DNA of 64,000 nt from Fibrobacter sp. (GTDB lineage: Bacteria > Fibrobacterota > Fibrobacteria > Fibrobacterales > Fibrobacteraceae): positions 39,749-103,748 of the forward strand of contig JAKSIG010000003.1 of assembly GCA_024398955.1 (NCBI GenBank), written 5' to 3'. Of the stretch, positions 15,108-24,641 are shown in pieces. Under the pieces are notes generated by a model. The model was not told where the DNA came from, did not search any database, and was given only the letters and a program-made list of their open reading frames with translations. How positions within the stretch are numbered: position 1 is the first letter of the stretch; each line of letters opens with the position of its first letter. Made by a program: the position numbers and the translations under genes.

Positions 15108-17171
15108 ATGAAAAAGATTAAAAATTACAAGTTTGTTTCTGCAGCCGTGGTCACGATTTTGACTATGGCCGCTTCTAGTTTGGCAGCTGTAAAAGGGAAC
15201 GTCCTTGACGAAGTTGGAAATCCTATTAAGAATGCAGTGGTCTCTGTAAAGACTTTGCCAAACTTGCTTCCTGATGCCCGAGGACTTTCCAATTCCAAAG
15301 GAACTTTCAGTTTAAAAACAAAAATTGCTGATCCTCAGGTGCTGATTGTAAAAAAGGCTGGTTTCTTGCCCGAGACTTTAAGTGTGGCGGCGCTGGATTC
15401 TGTAAAAGCAGCTGTAGGTTCTGCTAAGATTATTTTGAAACGTGATCCTCTAGAAGATCGAATCGATTCTTTGATGAGCGGCATGACAATGGACGATCTT
15501 GTCGCTCAGATGACCGAAGCCTTGGTACCTAACGTAAATTGTGGTGGAGGCGTTTGTGGTTCGGCTTTGCAGGGTGGTGGTGCTTATGCCGCTGATTTTT
15601 ATAAGAATGCGTGGGCTCAGAAAATTCCCGTAAGTTACGGAAAAGATTGCGTTCATGGCGTTGCAGATGTGATTAATGCAACTGTGTTTCCACACAATAT
15701 AGGTTTAGGGGCGACTCGAGATTCTGCTCTTGTTCGTAAGATCGGGCAAGCTGTAGCTGAAGAAATGTGGGCCTCGCATATAGACTATAATTTTGCTCCT
15801 GCGTTGAGCGTTCCTCAGGATGAACGCTGGGGCCGCACTTATGAAGGTTTCGGTGAAACTCCGAATTTAGCGGTAGATTTGGGTTCCGCTTTTATTCGTG
15901 GTATGCAAGGAGACCATTTCGATGCGGAATGGCGAGTGACTGGAACCGTCAAGCATTTTATTGGCGATGGAGGAACTGATAAAGGCTGGGATCGCGGTGA
16001 TGTAAAAATGTCCGACGCACAAATTCGCAAGTTGCTATTGCCCCCTTATGTTGCTGCAGTGGAACAGGGCGCACAAAGTGTCATGGCCAGCTTTAATACA
16101 ATCCGGGGAGTCCATCAGCATGTGGATTCTTTACGTATGACAGGCTGGTTAAAAACGGAAATGGGTTTTGATGGTTTTGTGATTGCAGATTGGGAAGGTA
16201 TTCAGCATTCCACAACGCCAGGAAGTGCTGGTGATTATTCTGGCAAAAAGACGAATGTTTCTAGCGAAGAAGCGATTCGCCGTTCTATAAACGCAGGACT
16301 TGACCTGGCGATGGTTCCGTCTTCTGCAGAAGCCTTTATGAGCACCCTTAAAAAGCTGGTTGCCGAAGGCAAGGTTTCTGAAGATCGAGTCAAGGATGCC
16401 GTTCGTCGCATTCTTCGAGTAAAGATTCGTGCTGGTCGCCTAGATAAACCTATGGGTCCCGAAAAGTATGTGGGTGTTTCTGCTAATATAGGTAGTACAG
16501 AACATCGCGCTATCGCTCGTGAGGCTGTACAGAAAAGTCTTGTAATTTTAAAGAACGAGAGCGTTTTGCCGCTGGTAAAAAATGCGCCTGTATTTGTGAC
16601 AGGATCTCATGCAGATAATACTGGACTTCAGTGCGGAGCATGGACTCTTGGCTGGCAGGGAACAATGCATGAGGTGCCGGGGGCAACATCAATTCTGGCT
16701 GGCTTTGACCAGGTGGCTGCAGGAACCCGTGTTGACTCTGTAGAGATTGCAAATACGGTAGTGTACGTTATTGGAGAAGGGCCTTACGCAGAATGGTTTG
16801 GTGACTATCGTGGAAAAAGTTTTGATGATCAAATCTTGATGGGCGACAGACCTCGTCAGCTTCAGTTTGAAAGTCTTGCTCCAAGCATTGAGCAAGTGAA
16901 GGCGTGGAAGGCTGTTGGCAAGAAGGTTGTGGTAGTTCTTGTGGCGGGTCGTCCTTTGCCGGTAACGAATTTGATAAATGTTGCCGATGCCTTTGTAATG
17001 GCGTGGCTTCCGGGAAGCGAAGGTGCGGGTGTTGCGGACGTACTCTTTGGCGATGTGAAGCCTACAGGAATGTTGCCTCATACCTGGCCTAAAAATGCAA
17101 AGCAAATCCCCATTAACGAGGGCGATGGCAAAAAGGGACTTTTCCCTTACGGCTTTGGCTTGACTTATTAG
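15108..17171 (+). CDS. GH3 beta-glucosidase/beta-xylosidase, exported
   Basis: A 687-residue exported glycoside hydrolase. Signal sequence to about residue 27 (TMAASSLAA), then a carboxypeptidase-regulatory-like beta domain (29-112, VKGNVLDEVGNPIKNAVVSV). The GH3 barrel follows, with KHFIGDGGTDKGWDRGD and the nucleophile Asp361 in GFVIADWEGI; the GH3 C-terminal domain holds the acid/base region and the family ending GLFPYGFGLTY. The sequence resembles exo-1,4-beta-glucosidases acting on cello-oligosaccharides. No ribosome site is present; a -7-like element ends 7 nt before the ATG. It lies divergent from the secreted protease, and a candidate operator sits in the shared region. Confidence 0.88.
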   Translation: MKKIKNYKFVSAAVVTILTMAASSLAAVKGNVLDEVGNPIKNAVVSVKTLPNLLPDARGLSNSKGTFSLKTKIADPQVLIVKKAGFLPETLSVAALDSVKAAVGSAKIILKRDPLEDRIDSLMSGMTMDDLVAQMTEALVPNVNCGGGVCGSALQGGGAYAADFYKNAWAQKIPVSYGKDCVHGVADVINATVFPHNIGLGATRDSALVRKIGQAVAEEMWASHIDYNFAPALSVPQDERWGRTYEGFGETPNLAVDLGSAFIRGMQGDHFDAEWRVTGTVKHFIGDGGTDKGWDRGDVKMSDAQIRKLLLPPYVAAVEQGAQSVMASFNTIRGVHQHVDSLRMTGWLKTEMGFDGFVIADWEGIQHSTTPGSAGDYSGKKTNVSSEEAIRRSINAGLDLAMVPSSAEAFMSTLKKLVAEGKVSEDRVKDAVRRILRVKIRAGRLDKPMGPEKYVGVSANIGSTEHRAIAREAVQKSLVILKNESVLPLVKNAPVFVTGSHADNTGLQCGAWTLGWQGTMHEVPGATSILAGFDQVAAGTRVDSVEIANTVVYVIGEGPYAEWFGDYRGKSFDDQILMGDRPRQLQFESLAPSIEQVKAWKAVGKKVVVVLVAGRPLPVTNLINVADAFVMAWLPGSEGAGVADVLFGDVKPTGMLPHTWPKNAKQIPINEGDGKKGLFPYGFGLTY

Positions 17172-17182
17172 ATAAGCCAGGG

Positions 17183-18157
17183 CTAGGCACGAAAATTTCC
17201 GTGGTAATTCCAGCTCCATTCCGATGGATGTTCAGAAATCCAGTTTTCAATTTCTTTAGCGATACAATCTGCAAGGGTTGTACCGCATTCTTTATAAAAA
17301 CTATTGTGGCTGTTCTGCTCGTTGAATTTCGCTGGATAGAAAGTTTCAAAACGGATGACGATTTCTGTTTTATACCTGGATTTGTTTTGTGCGGGGCGAG
17401 TAAATGTTCGGAAAGTGACAATGCCTGCACCCATCTGGTTTACCATTTCGGGAAGCCGCAGGTATAACGTACTTGGCTGCCCGAAGAGCGTAACCTTTTT
17501 GCCCTTGGTGTGACGGCCTTGATCAATGACCATGGCTAGGATTGCATTTCTTTTCTTGCCGATTATTGATGGACTGGTAAATAGATTTCTCAGTAGCTGG
17601 CTGAGTTCATCGGGATGGTACTCTGTCAGGTGCGGATCACTACGTAAATTTTTAAGCAGTAGACGAGTTGCGTTGTCGCCTACAGAATCCGTAATGAGAT
17701 GGACGTTGTCGCTGAACTGGCAGAGGCTGCGGTGTAATAACTCAAATGGCCCCTGATGAATGCTGATGGCCGCAATGGGCGAGGGGTTTCCGTCGGCGGT
17801 TCTGCTGCAGGACATTGCATGTTGGAGAACTTCTTCGTTTTCGAATACGATTCTGTCTGTTACGCAGGGTCGGCGCATAAGCCCTCGGTAGGAATCTATG
17901 GCGTTCCAGTAGATGCCCTTGAATACGTCATCTGCAGAACAGTTCCTTAGATTTGCTGGATTGTATGCAGAACGTTCTACGATGGTGGCGTTGGTAAACG
18001 AAACTGCATTTTGCAAATGGGTGACCGTGCGGCCATAGGCTTTTTTTTGGTGTAGAACTTTATAAATCGGTAAGGCAATCCTAAAAAGAACTGCGAATAA
18101 CCAGTTCGGCATTCGCAGTAAAAAATAGAGCGTGATTTTGTATAAAGTCAGCTTCAC
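17183..18157 (-). CDS. LpxL/HtrB-family lysophospholipid (lipid A) acyltransferase
   Basis: A 324-residue inner-membrane-associated acyltransferase. A hydrophobic N-terminal helix (TLYKITLYFLLRMPNWLFAVLF) is followed by the HX4E catalytic motif HQGPFE (His134, Glu139), and a later segment AILAMVIDQGRHTKGKKV matches the conserved second block. These enzymes add secondary acyl chains to lipid A precursors. The final residues (HPSEWSWNYHGNFR) fit the family's W-x-W-x-H-R-RW ending in degenerate form. It starts 6 nt after the UDP-sugar pyrophosphorylase, as last gene of a three-gene envelope operon. The acyl donor and acceptor cannot be read from sequence. Confidence 0.75.
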   Translation of the reverse strand: MKLTLYKITLYFLLRMPNWLFAVLFRIALPIYKVLHQKKAYGRTVTHLQNAVSFTNATIVERSAYNPANLRNCSADDVFKGIYWNAIDSYRGLMRRPCVTDRIVFENEEVLQHAMSCSRTADGNPSPIAAISIHQGPFELLHRSLCQFSDNVHLITDSVGDNATRLLLKNLRSDPHLTEYHPDELSQLLRNLFTSPSIIGKKRNAILAMVIDQGRHTKGKKVTLFGQPSTLYLRLPEMVNQMGAGIVTFRTFTRPAQNKSRYKTEIVIRFETFYPAKFNEQNSHNSFYKECGTTLADCIAKEIENWISEHPSEWSWNYHGNFRA

Positions 18158-18163
18158 CTTGAC

Positions 18164-19510
18164 TTATTCGGCATCAAATTCAAGAATGCTCTTGCCCAGT
18201 TCTCGTTCGAAAACGCGGCGAGATAGGCCTTCGCCGGCGTAGCTTAAAGTGGGGGAGATTTCGTAAAGCTTGTCTGCCTTCACTTCGCAGTGCGCCTTTT
18301 GCAGCCATTCCTTGTGGAGTGTGCCAATCATAATGCGTGCTGTTTTAGGGCTGTCGTTTCCTTCTGCATTTTTAACAGGGCTGAATTCCTCTTCGCGAAT
18401 GACGCCGAAGGGCAGCATGGAGCCTAGCTGCGGGAAGGAATCAAAAAGGAACTGCTCGAACTTCCAGCACTTTTCGATGTTGCATACAGTTTTGCGAGCG
18501 GTGTGCCAAGGCAGCTTGCTGGTTTGCAGCTTGCGAAGTCCTTCTACCTTAAAGAGGTGCACCGCAATGTTGCCGCCATCAAAAGTCAGGCTTCCGTCGG
18601 CGTTTCTCATGTCGCGATATTCTTCAGGAAGGTCGCTATACTCTACAACGCCAGGCTTCTTGTTCTGGAATGCAAAAATGCCGACTTTTTCGTTGGGGCC
18701 GGCCTTGGGCACGACCTTGGAAGCGCTCATGCTACGGCCTTCGTTGGCCAATGCGCCAATAAAGGCTGGGTCGCAAATACGGCAGAGTGCATTGTCGACG
18801 CTGTACAGGAATACGTAGCGAACTCCTCGTTCAATGAGCCATGCCAGAGTTCCGCTTTGGGCCAGAGCGCGGAAGCAGCCCCCGTTTCCATCGGGTACTA
18901 GGGCCAGGTGGTCTTCGCCATCAAGAACAGCCTTGCCATCAGGAGTAAGAGCGCAGATGGTACCCTGTTCGAAGAAACGGATATTCTGACGGTCCATGCC
19001 GAAGAAGTTATGTTCGGTAAAGAAGTTGACTGTGGCCTCGTGATTCAGCGGGCTGGTCATGATGCACCAGGGAATGGGGTGGCCGACCTGGGCTGCCAGA
19101 TTCTGCAATCTTTCTGCCTGCAGTTGGAAAAGGCTCTTGTGGCTGGGGAGACCGATGTCGAACATTCCCTTAGGCCCCTCGAACCCTAGGCGGGAACCTT
19201 GTCCACCAGCAACTAGGAATGCGGCGACCTGGCCTTTGCCCAGAAGAATCTCGCCAGATTCTTTCCAAAAATCATAACGGAGATCGTCTGCTGCAATCTT
19301 GAAGGGCATGGGCTGCAGGTCTGCTGAAACGTTGTCGCTTAGGCTTGCGGTAGATTTTTCGGCATGGAGCGCTGCGAGTTCTGCCCAGTCCTGACTAGCG
19401 ATGTCTCGTTCTAGATGGGCGCGGGCTTCGCCGCTTAAACTTTCCAGGTGTGCAGCCAGGTCTGCTTGTCCATTATTTTTCAGGACGTCTATCAAATTTT
19501 CGTTTGCCAT
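18164..19510 (-). CDS. UDPGP-family UDP-sugar pyrophosphorylase (UAP1-like)
   Basis: A 448-residue nucleotidyltransferase of the eukaryotic-like UDPGP family. The nucleotide loop is LVAGGQGSRLGFEGPKGMF (residues about 97-116), followed by SLFQLQAERL, CIMTSPLNHEAT and the sugar-binding segments ALVPDGNGGCF and KVVPKAGPNEKVGIF. This pattern is closest to UDP-N-acetylglucosamine/galactosamine pyrophosphorylases, making UDP-HexNAc from UTP and the sugar-1-phosphate. The neighbours mraY and an lpxL-like gene both depend on UDP-GlcNAc-derived precursors, which supports but does not prove that substrate. UDP-glucose is an alternative. Ribosome site AAGGAT. Confidence 0.82.
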   Translation of the reverse strand: MANENLIDVLKNNGQADLAAHLESLSGEARAHLERDIASQDWAELAALHAEKSTASLSDNVSADLQPMPFKIAADDLRYDFWKESGEILLGKGQVAAFLVAGGQGSRLGFEGPKGMFDIGLPSHKSLFQLQAERLQNLAAQVGHPIPWCIMTSPLNHEATVNFFTEHNFFGMDRQNIRFFEQGTICALTPDGKAVLDGEDHLALVPDGNGGCFRALAQSGTLAWLIERGVRYVFLYSVDNALCRICDPAFIGALANEGRSMSASKVVPKAGPNEKVGIFAFQNKKPGVVEYSDLPEEYRDMRNADGSLTFDGGNIAVHLFKVEGLRKLQTSKLPWHTARKTVCNIEKCWKFEQFLFDSFPQLGSMLPFGVIREEEFSPVKNAEGNDSPKTARIMIGTLHKEWLQKAHCEVKADKLYEISPTLSYAGEGLSRRVFERELGKSILEFDAE

Positions 19511-19527
19511 AAAATGAATCCTTGAAC

Positions 19528-20676
19528 CTACCTAATTCCGAAGAAGATCACCATTGATACAATCAAGGCGAAAATGCTAATCAAGTGCATTCTCCATACA
19601 ATCTTGGAATTCATCAAGGGCTTGCTGGGGAAGCGTCCTTCCCATTTCTTCTGGAAGTGGTGGTGTAGCGGTGCGCAAAGGAAAATTCGGCGACCTTCGC
19701 CAAAGGCCTTCTTGGTTATCTTGAACCATACAATCTGCAACAGCACGGAGCAGGCTTCGGCAATGATGATGATGCAGACGATGGGGTAGAATAGGCCGGC
19801 TTGCACCAGAATGAACATAATGCCGATGGCTGCTCCGAATCCCACAGATCCTGCGTCGCCCATATAGATTTCTGCAGGAGGACTGTTGAACCACAGGTAG
19901 GCGAGGAGGGCTCCTGCTATAGACATTGCCAAGGGAAACAGCTCGTCGCAGCCCGGCAGATAGGGAACACTCAGGTAATGGCTAAAGATGAAGTTGCCGC
20001 TGACGTAAGCTACCAGGCCGACAAAGATCATGCTGGAAAGAATGGGCACAGAAACAAGGCTGTCTAGACCATCTGTAAAGTTGGTACCGTTGGCTGATGC
20101 CGCAATCACAAAAGTCATAAAGGCTACAAAAATCCAATTGGGCAGATGAATCTGGAAAATGTCATGAGGGAAGAACGGAACTGTCAGGTCTCCCTTCAGT
20201 TCGGGAATGAACTTGTAGCAGAATATGGCGACTACCAGGCTGAACAGGAAGTAAAGGAATAAACGTAATGAACTGGAAATGCCATCAGCCTTGTCCATGT
20301 AATCGGCGGCCTTCAGTTTACCTAGCTTGATTAAACGCTTGGCGCGGACTTTGGCAATGTCGTCGATGGCACCCACGGCAGAAAACGCTGCCAACACTAC
20401 TAGGGTAGAAATCGTGTAACCGTTCATCTTGCAAACAAGGAGGGATACGATTTCTACTACTACTACCAGCAGGAGACCGCCCATAATAGGAGGCGATTTT
20501 GTTTTGCCATCCTTGTCAAAGTCGCTGGTTGCATCCAGAGATTGGAGCTTACGAATGTAGATGGGCATGAAACTCAGTACCATGATGATGGAAAGAAGTG
20601 CTGCAACGCCTGCACGGAACAGACGACCGTCAAAAAGATCAATGCTGGTAAAATGATAAAGCCACTGGCAAAGCAT
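19528..20676 (-). CDS. mraY: Phospho-N-acetylmuramoyl-pentapeptide transferase (MraY)
   Basis: A 382-residue, ten-helix inner-membrane enzyme that transfers phospho-MurNAc-pentapeptide to undecaprenyl phosphate, forming lipid I. Conserved features: KSPPIMGGLLLV (the TPTMGG loop), NFTDGLDSL (catalytic Asp motif NLTDGLDG), GDAGSVGFGAAIG (MGDxGSLxLG) and the MraY-specific APLHHHFQKKW. It is the first gene of an operon with a UDP-sugar pyrophosphorylase and an lpxL-like gene, instead of sitting among murE/murF/murD/ftsW as in most bacteria. Whether a second mraY exists in a dcw cluster elsewhere cannot be seen here. Confidence 0.93.
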   Translation of the reverse strand: MLCQWLYHFTSIDLFDGRLFRAGVAALLSIIMVLSFMPIYIRKLQSLDATSDFDKDGKTKSPPIMGGLLLVVVVEIVSLLVCKMNGYTISTLVVLAAFSAVGAIDDIAKVRAKRLIKLGKLKAADYMDKADGISSSLRLFLYFLFSLVVAIFCYKFIPELKGDLTVPFFPHDIFQIHLPNWIFVAFMTFVIAASANGTNFTDGLDSLVSVPILSSMIFVGLVAYVSGNFIFSHYLSVPYLPGCDELFPLAMSIAGALLAYLWFNSPPAEIYMGDAGSVGFGAAIGIMFILVQAGLFYPIVCIIIIAEACSVLLQIVWFKITKKAFGEGRRIFLCAPLHHHFQKKWEGRFPSKPLMNSKIVWRMHLISIFALIVSMVIFFGIR

Positions 20677-20817
20677 ATTTTAGCTCAGAGTCTATAAAAT
20701 TTGAAGTTTAATTCTATGTTTTCAATCAAAAAATACAGGAGTCCACAAACACAAACAATAGGTGGTTCAAATTTAGAAAACATTTACGGAGAATGTTATT
20801 TTTCTAAATTGTATTGT

Positions 20818-21246
20818 ATGAGTAATTTGCATATAGATTGCCCCCATTGTGGAGCCTCCTTCGACGTGGAACTTCAGGGTGAAACTGCCAACATGATGGT
20901 GTTTTGCTGCGCCAAGTGCAAGACTCCTTTAATGTATTGCCATGGGGAAGTGGGTGAATTGGATCGCGAAGAATTTGCAAACCTGCGAAAGAAACTGACT
21001 CGTGCCATAGATGCTGCCGTGAGTCGCGATGGTTCCCTTGCAGGTGTGGCTGATGCCTTGCGTCAGATGGTTGAAACTTCCAATGCGTTGGCCGAAGAAC
21101 GTTCTGAAGAACAAGTTGATGACCATTGTGAACAGTCGGAGTCCCAAGATCGTACTGCAAAGCCCTGCTTAAACGATGATACGTTGGCAGCCCTTCAAAA
21201 AGACTTAGACGAAATGGACGCCGAAAGCTTTTTGGACCAGCTTTAG
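20818..21246 (+). CDS. Small zinc-ribbon protein, function unknown
   Basis: A 142-residue protein with an N-terminal four-Cys zinc ribbon (CPHCGASFDV and CCAKCKTPLMYCHG), a helical middle (ANLRKKLTRAIDAAVSRDG) and an acidic tail (LAALQKDLDEMDAESFLDQL). The start at 20818 is preferred: an upstream in-frame ATG (20701) would add 39 residues of low-complexity sequence across the promoter. The element TAAATTG ends 6 nt before this ATG and no ribosome site is present. Similar short ribbon proteins often accompany RNA polymerase or ribosome factors, but nothing here shows a partner. It is followed after 14 nt by a HAD phosphatase. Confidence 0.6.
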   Translation: MSNLHIDCPHCGASFDVELQGETANMMVFCCAKCKTPLMYCHGEVGELDREEFANLRKKLTRAIDAAVSRDGSLAGVADALRQMVETSNALAEERSEEQVDDHCEQSESQDRTAKPCLNDDTLAALQKDLDEMDAESFLDQL

Positions 21247-21260
21247 CCTAGGTTGCTCCG

Positions 21261-22127
21261 ATGAAAATCTTATTCTCTGATCTAGATGGCACCTTGCTGA
21301 CCGATGAAAAGCTTATCCTGGACGAGGATATGGCTGCCATTCAGCAAATGCTGGATTTAGGCAATAAGTTTTTGATTACAACGGGGCGTCCTTTGACCAG
21401 CGCTAAGAAAATGGCAAAAAAGTATGGATTTTTCAAGCCCGGATTCTACTTGGTCAGTTTTAATGGAGGGCTGATTTATGACTGCGCTACAGATCAGTCT
21501 ATATTGACCCGGCATATTCCTGTAGAGTCTGTCAAGTTCATTATGGATGAGGCTCATGCCCGCGGAATGCATGCCCATACTTACGCCGGAGACTTTGTTG
21601 TTTCTGAATATGAAACGGAACAGTTGAAAAATTACTGCAATACCATGCAGATGGATTATCTCATTGTAGATAACGTAGTAGACTATTTCAAGAGTATTGA
21701 AAAGGATCTTGCGCAAAAGGCCCCAAATGTTCCCATCAATGTGGTGATTAAGCCTGCCCCAATCAAGGTCAATGTTATTACGCCATACGATCACTGCAGT
21801 CTAGAAGAATTTCGCACAGAAATGCGTAAAACCACCGAAGGCAAGCTCTTTGATGTTTTCAGCAAACCTGAAATGCTGGAATTTTCAAACATGAAGTCCA
21901 ATAAGGGTGATGCGGTTCGCTTTATGGCGGATTTCTACAAGGTTCCGCTTTCGCAGACTATAGCTTGCGGGGATGAAGAAAATGATTGCCCCATGATCGA
22001 AGCCGCCGGATTGGGTGTGGCCATGGCTAATGGTTCCGAGGCGGCAAAGGCCAAGGCAGACTACATTACCGAAAAGGACAATAATCACGGTGGAATTGCC
22101 GAGGTTATCCGCAAGTTTGTTCTTTAA
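21261..22127 (+). CDS. Cof-type HAD-superfamily hydrolase
   Basis: A 288-residue phosphatase. Motif I is FSDLDGTLL (nucleophile Asp and acid/base Asp), motif II is ITTGRPL, motif III Lys lies in FSNMKSNKGDAV, and motif IV is ACGDEENDCPMIEAAG. The C2-type cap (residues about 85-190) is typical of the Cof/YbjI class that dephosphorylates sugar phosphates, FMN or PLP. Substrate not predictable. It is probably cotranscribed with the upstream zinc-ribbon gene. Confidence 0.88.
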   Translation: MKILFSDLDGTLLTDEKLILDEDMAAIQQMLDLGNKFLITTGRPLTSAKKMAKKYGFFKPGFYLVSFNGGLIYDCATDQSILTRHIPVESVKFIMDEAHARGMHAHTYAGDFVVSEYETEQLKNYCNTMQMDYLIVDNVVDYFKSIEKDLAQKAPNVPINVVIKPAPIKVNVITPYDHCSLEEFRTEMRKTTEGKLFDVFSKPEMLEFSNMKSNKGDAVRFMADFYKVPLSQTIACGDEENDCPMIEAAGLGVAMANGSEAAKAKADYITEKDNNHGGIAEVIRKFVL

Positions 22128-22144
22128 CGTATTTTAATGTTTTC

Positions 22145-22152
22145 TAAATTTG
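22145..22152 (+). promoter_or_regulatory. Putative -7 element TAAATTTG before the membrane glycosyltransferase
   Basis: Exact TAnnTTTG match, 5 nt before ATG 22158. It lies inside the extra codons that an upstream ATG (22137) would add, which argues for the shorter, leaderless start. Confidence 0.5.
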
Positions 22153-22157
22153 GAACC

Positions 22158-24641
22158 ATGAAAAATTGGCTCGCCAAACTTAATTTAGGAAAGAAGGAAG
22201 CGGGAATTGCCGCCTTGACGCTGGTCGTTCTTGTTGTTGCCTTTCTAATTTTTAACAATCTGACGGTTCCCTTTGCAAGACGCTGGGATATTGAATGGGG
22301 GTATTACTCCATTTTGTCCACCTTTGTCCTGCTTGTGGTGGGTGTGATTGTTAATATACCCTCCATTGCCAAGCATATCAGCGAATTCCTTCCCTCGGGG
22401 AAGGCTACCTGCGGTCTTGTGGTGGTGGCGTTGGTGTTTTCTGTTTTCATGTTCGGAAACATCGGGAACTCCCACCGCGTTCTCAGCGACGAAACTAGCT
22501 GGGAGTCTATGGGACTTCAGATGTACTTTCAGCATACTGGCGGTATCTGCAATGAAGGCATCTGGGAAAATGGCGTTCTTGATTGCACCAATGAGGTAAA
22601 TAACTTTAAGGGAAAGGCTCTTGGCTTTGTCTATTCTCTTGTGTTTAATTTTGCTGAACCGAACCGCGATACTGCCTTGTTGGTCAATTATCCGTTCTAT
22701 TTGTTCAGTCTGCTGTTTTTCTTTTTGGCGTTGTCCAAGTGGTTTAAGAATGAATGGACTGCCTTAGCGGCGACAGCCTTCTTGGGGGGCATGCCTATAT
22801 ACCTGTTGCAGGCTCGCTCCGCTTCCACAGAAGTCCTATACATCTTCTTGCTAGCAGTTTTGATGGCGTGGTATGCCTTCGTTCCTGCCAAGAAGGTGTG
22901 CTGGAAACATTTCCTTTTAACCGTTCCCCTGCTGGGATTTTTTGCGCAGACTCGTCAGGAAACCGTTTTTGCCTTTATTCCCTTTGCGCTTTATTATCAC
23001 AAGTATTTTCTAGAAAAGGTCCATCGATTGCCGTTATTTGTATTGTCGGTGATTGTGGTCAGCTGGCCTTCTGTAAATACCATGGCCGCTTACCGCGGTT
23101 ATGATTTTCAGGGTGGGGAACATGCAGCTCATTCCTTTGAAAATCTGTGGTTTAACTTAAAGACCAATATTGAAATTATGCTGAACCTGACGCCGGATTC
23201 TGCTTTCGGCGGCATCATGATGAACCCGTTCTATACCACCTTTACCATCATCTTGCTGGTTTCTACGGTCTGGCTTCTGGTTCGTTCCATCTTTTTCAGG
23301 CGCTATCGTAAGGGGCTTTTGCTAGGCTTGGCCTTCTGCGTGCAGATCTTTGTTATCCTCCTGAATGTTTCAGGAACATTTACCATCGATATTAACCAAC
23401 GCTATGTTTTGGTGGCCTTGCCCCTGTTTGCCTTGATTATGGCGCTTGGGCTTTTCGATGTTCTTCAGTTTGCAACAAAGATGCGGTTGGACGCTGCCGG
23501 AAAAATTATTGCACTTGTTGCCTGCGTGTTGTCTGTTGGATTGATGCTCTATCATGGTAACAGCTATCGCAATAACATGCTTTATTACAAGAACAAATTG
23601 TTAGGCGAAGAAGATTACCTGGATCGAGCTCTTGAAAGCTATCCTGAAAATTCCATCTTTATTTATTCTCGCCCCTGGCAGATGCTTGCATCTGGACACA
23701 GCGCCTTTAGCGAAAGAACCTTCATGGGCTGGGATACAGAAACCTTCGCCAAGTGGTACCAGGCTTCTGGAGGCAACATCTATATGGTTCGTGGTCAAGA
23801 TGGTTATGGCGAACTGAACCGTAAGAGTCGTGTTGTTGGCTTTAAGACCACGGACCAGGTGGATGAAATTCTCGGAGATTATAAGAATGAACGAGTGCTG
23901 ATGGAGCCTAAACTTTTTGGCTATCCTCTTGCCATTTACAAGATTTTAGCCAAGAAGGGTATTTCCGCCTACCAGCAGAACTTCTTTGTCTCGGACATGG
24001 AGAACAATAGCCTTGTGGCAAACAAGATGTTCCCCGAAGCCATCACCTGCCTGTATAGCCTGAATGGAGAACTGCAGGAAGATCTGGTAATCACTCAAAA
24101 TTCTGACACCCTGTTGCTGGACTCTTCTAAAATTTGGGAAGGAATGAACCGTGTGACCTTGGAATGTGTAATGCCTGATAATGACACTTTGCATGTGGTC
24201 AAGGATTTCTTTGTTAATGCGCCGGGCGTGCTGCTACTGTCTGATCTCAAAATAGACAGTTACACTCAGGATTGGGGTGCACCACAACAAAATGAATCTG
24301 TGGAACATCATCGCCTTACCTTGGATAAGGAAATCTTCCGTTACGGTATTGGCTCTCATGCAAACTCCCGCATTGTTTACAAGCTGCCGGCATCATACAA
24401 AATTCTGCATGCAACCATAGGGCTTGACGACGAAAGCTCTTGTGGCGATGGAGCCAGCTTTGTTGTGGCGGGAAACGGCAGGGAACTGTTCCGTAGCAAG
24501 CGCATGTACGCCACCGAAAAGCAGCCTATTGACGTTGATGTCAGCGGCGTAAGTGTTCTGGAACTCAAGATTGACATGGGTGGTGATAAGGACTGCGACC
24601 ATGGCGACTGGGCCAACGTCTGGCTGGAGAATGGTAGGTGA
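22158..24641 (+). CDS. Polytopic membrane glycosyltransferase (GT39/ArnT-like) with C-terminal NPCBM domain
   Basis: An 827-residue integral membrane protein. Residues about 18-490 contain some 11-12 hydrophobic helices with the large loop near helix 1 seen in GT-C glycosyltransferases (RVLSDETSWESMG, with the Asp/Glu dyad) and a positive patch (QTRQETVFAF). These transfer sugars from lipid-phosphate donors on the periplasmic side. The C-terminal about 130 residues (TLDKEIFRYGIGSHANSRIVY to DWANVWLENGR) match an NPCBM sugar-binding jelly roll (GIGxHA, VGLDD, GDxxDWANV). The fusion suggests the soluble domain presents or recognises the glycan acceptor. It overlaps the next gene by 4 nt. Confidence 0.75.
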   Translation: MKNWLAKLNLGKKEAGIAALTLVVLVVAFLIFNNLTVPFARRWDIEWGYYSILSTFVLLVVGVIVNIPSIAKHISEFLPSGKATCGLVVVALVFSVFMFGNIGNSHRVLSDETSWESMGLQMYFQHTGGICNEGIWENGVLDCTNEVNNFKGKALGFVYSLVFNFAEPNRDTALLVNYPFYLFSLLFFFLALSKWFKNEWTALAATAFLGGMPIYLLQARSASTEVLYIFLLAVLMAWYAFVPAKKVCWKHFLLTVPLLGFFAQTRQETVFAFIPFALYYHKYFLEKVHRLPLFVLSVIVVSWPSVNTMAAYRGYDFQGGEHAAHSFENLWFNLKTNIEIMLNLTPDSAFGGIMMNPFYTTFTIILLVSTVWLLVRSIFFRRYRKGLLLGLAFCVQIFVILLNVSGTFTIDINQRYVLVALPLFALIMALGLFDVLQFATKMRLDAAGKIIALVACVLSVGLMLYHGNSYRNNMLYYKNKLLGEEDYLDRALESYPENSIFIYSRPWQMLASGHSAFSERTFMGWDTETFAKWYQASGGNIYMVRGQDGYGELNRKSRVVGFKTTDQVDEILGDYKNERVLMEPKLFGYPLAIYKILAKKGISAYQQNFFVSDMENNSLVANKMFPEAITCLYSLNGELQEDLVITQNSDTLLLDSSKIWEGMNRVTLECVMPDNDTLHVVKDFFVNAPGVLLLSDLKIDSYTQDWGAPQQNESVEHHRLTLDKEIFRYGIGSHANSRIVYKLPASYKILHATIGLDDESSCGDGASFVVAGNGRELFRSKRMYATEKQPIDVDVSGVSVLELKIDMGGDKDCDHGDWANVWLENGR

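Noticed and set aside
20701..20817. N-terminal extension of the zinc-ribbon protein from an upstream ATG
   Set aside because: The added residues are not conserved-looking and the stretch contains the putative promoter element 6 nt before the ATG at 20818.
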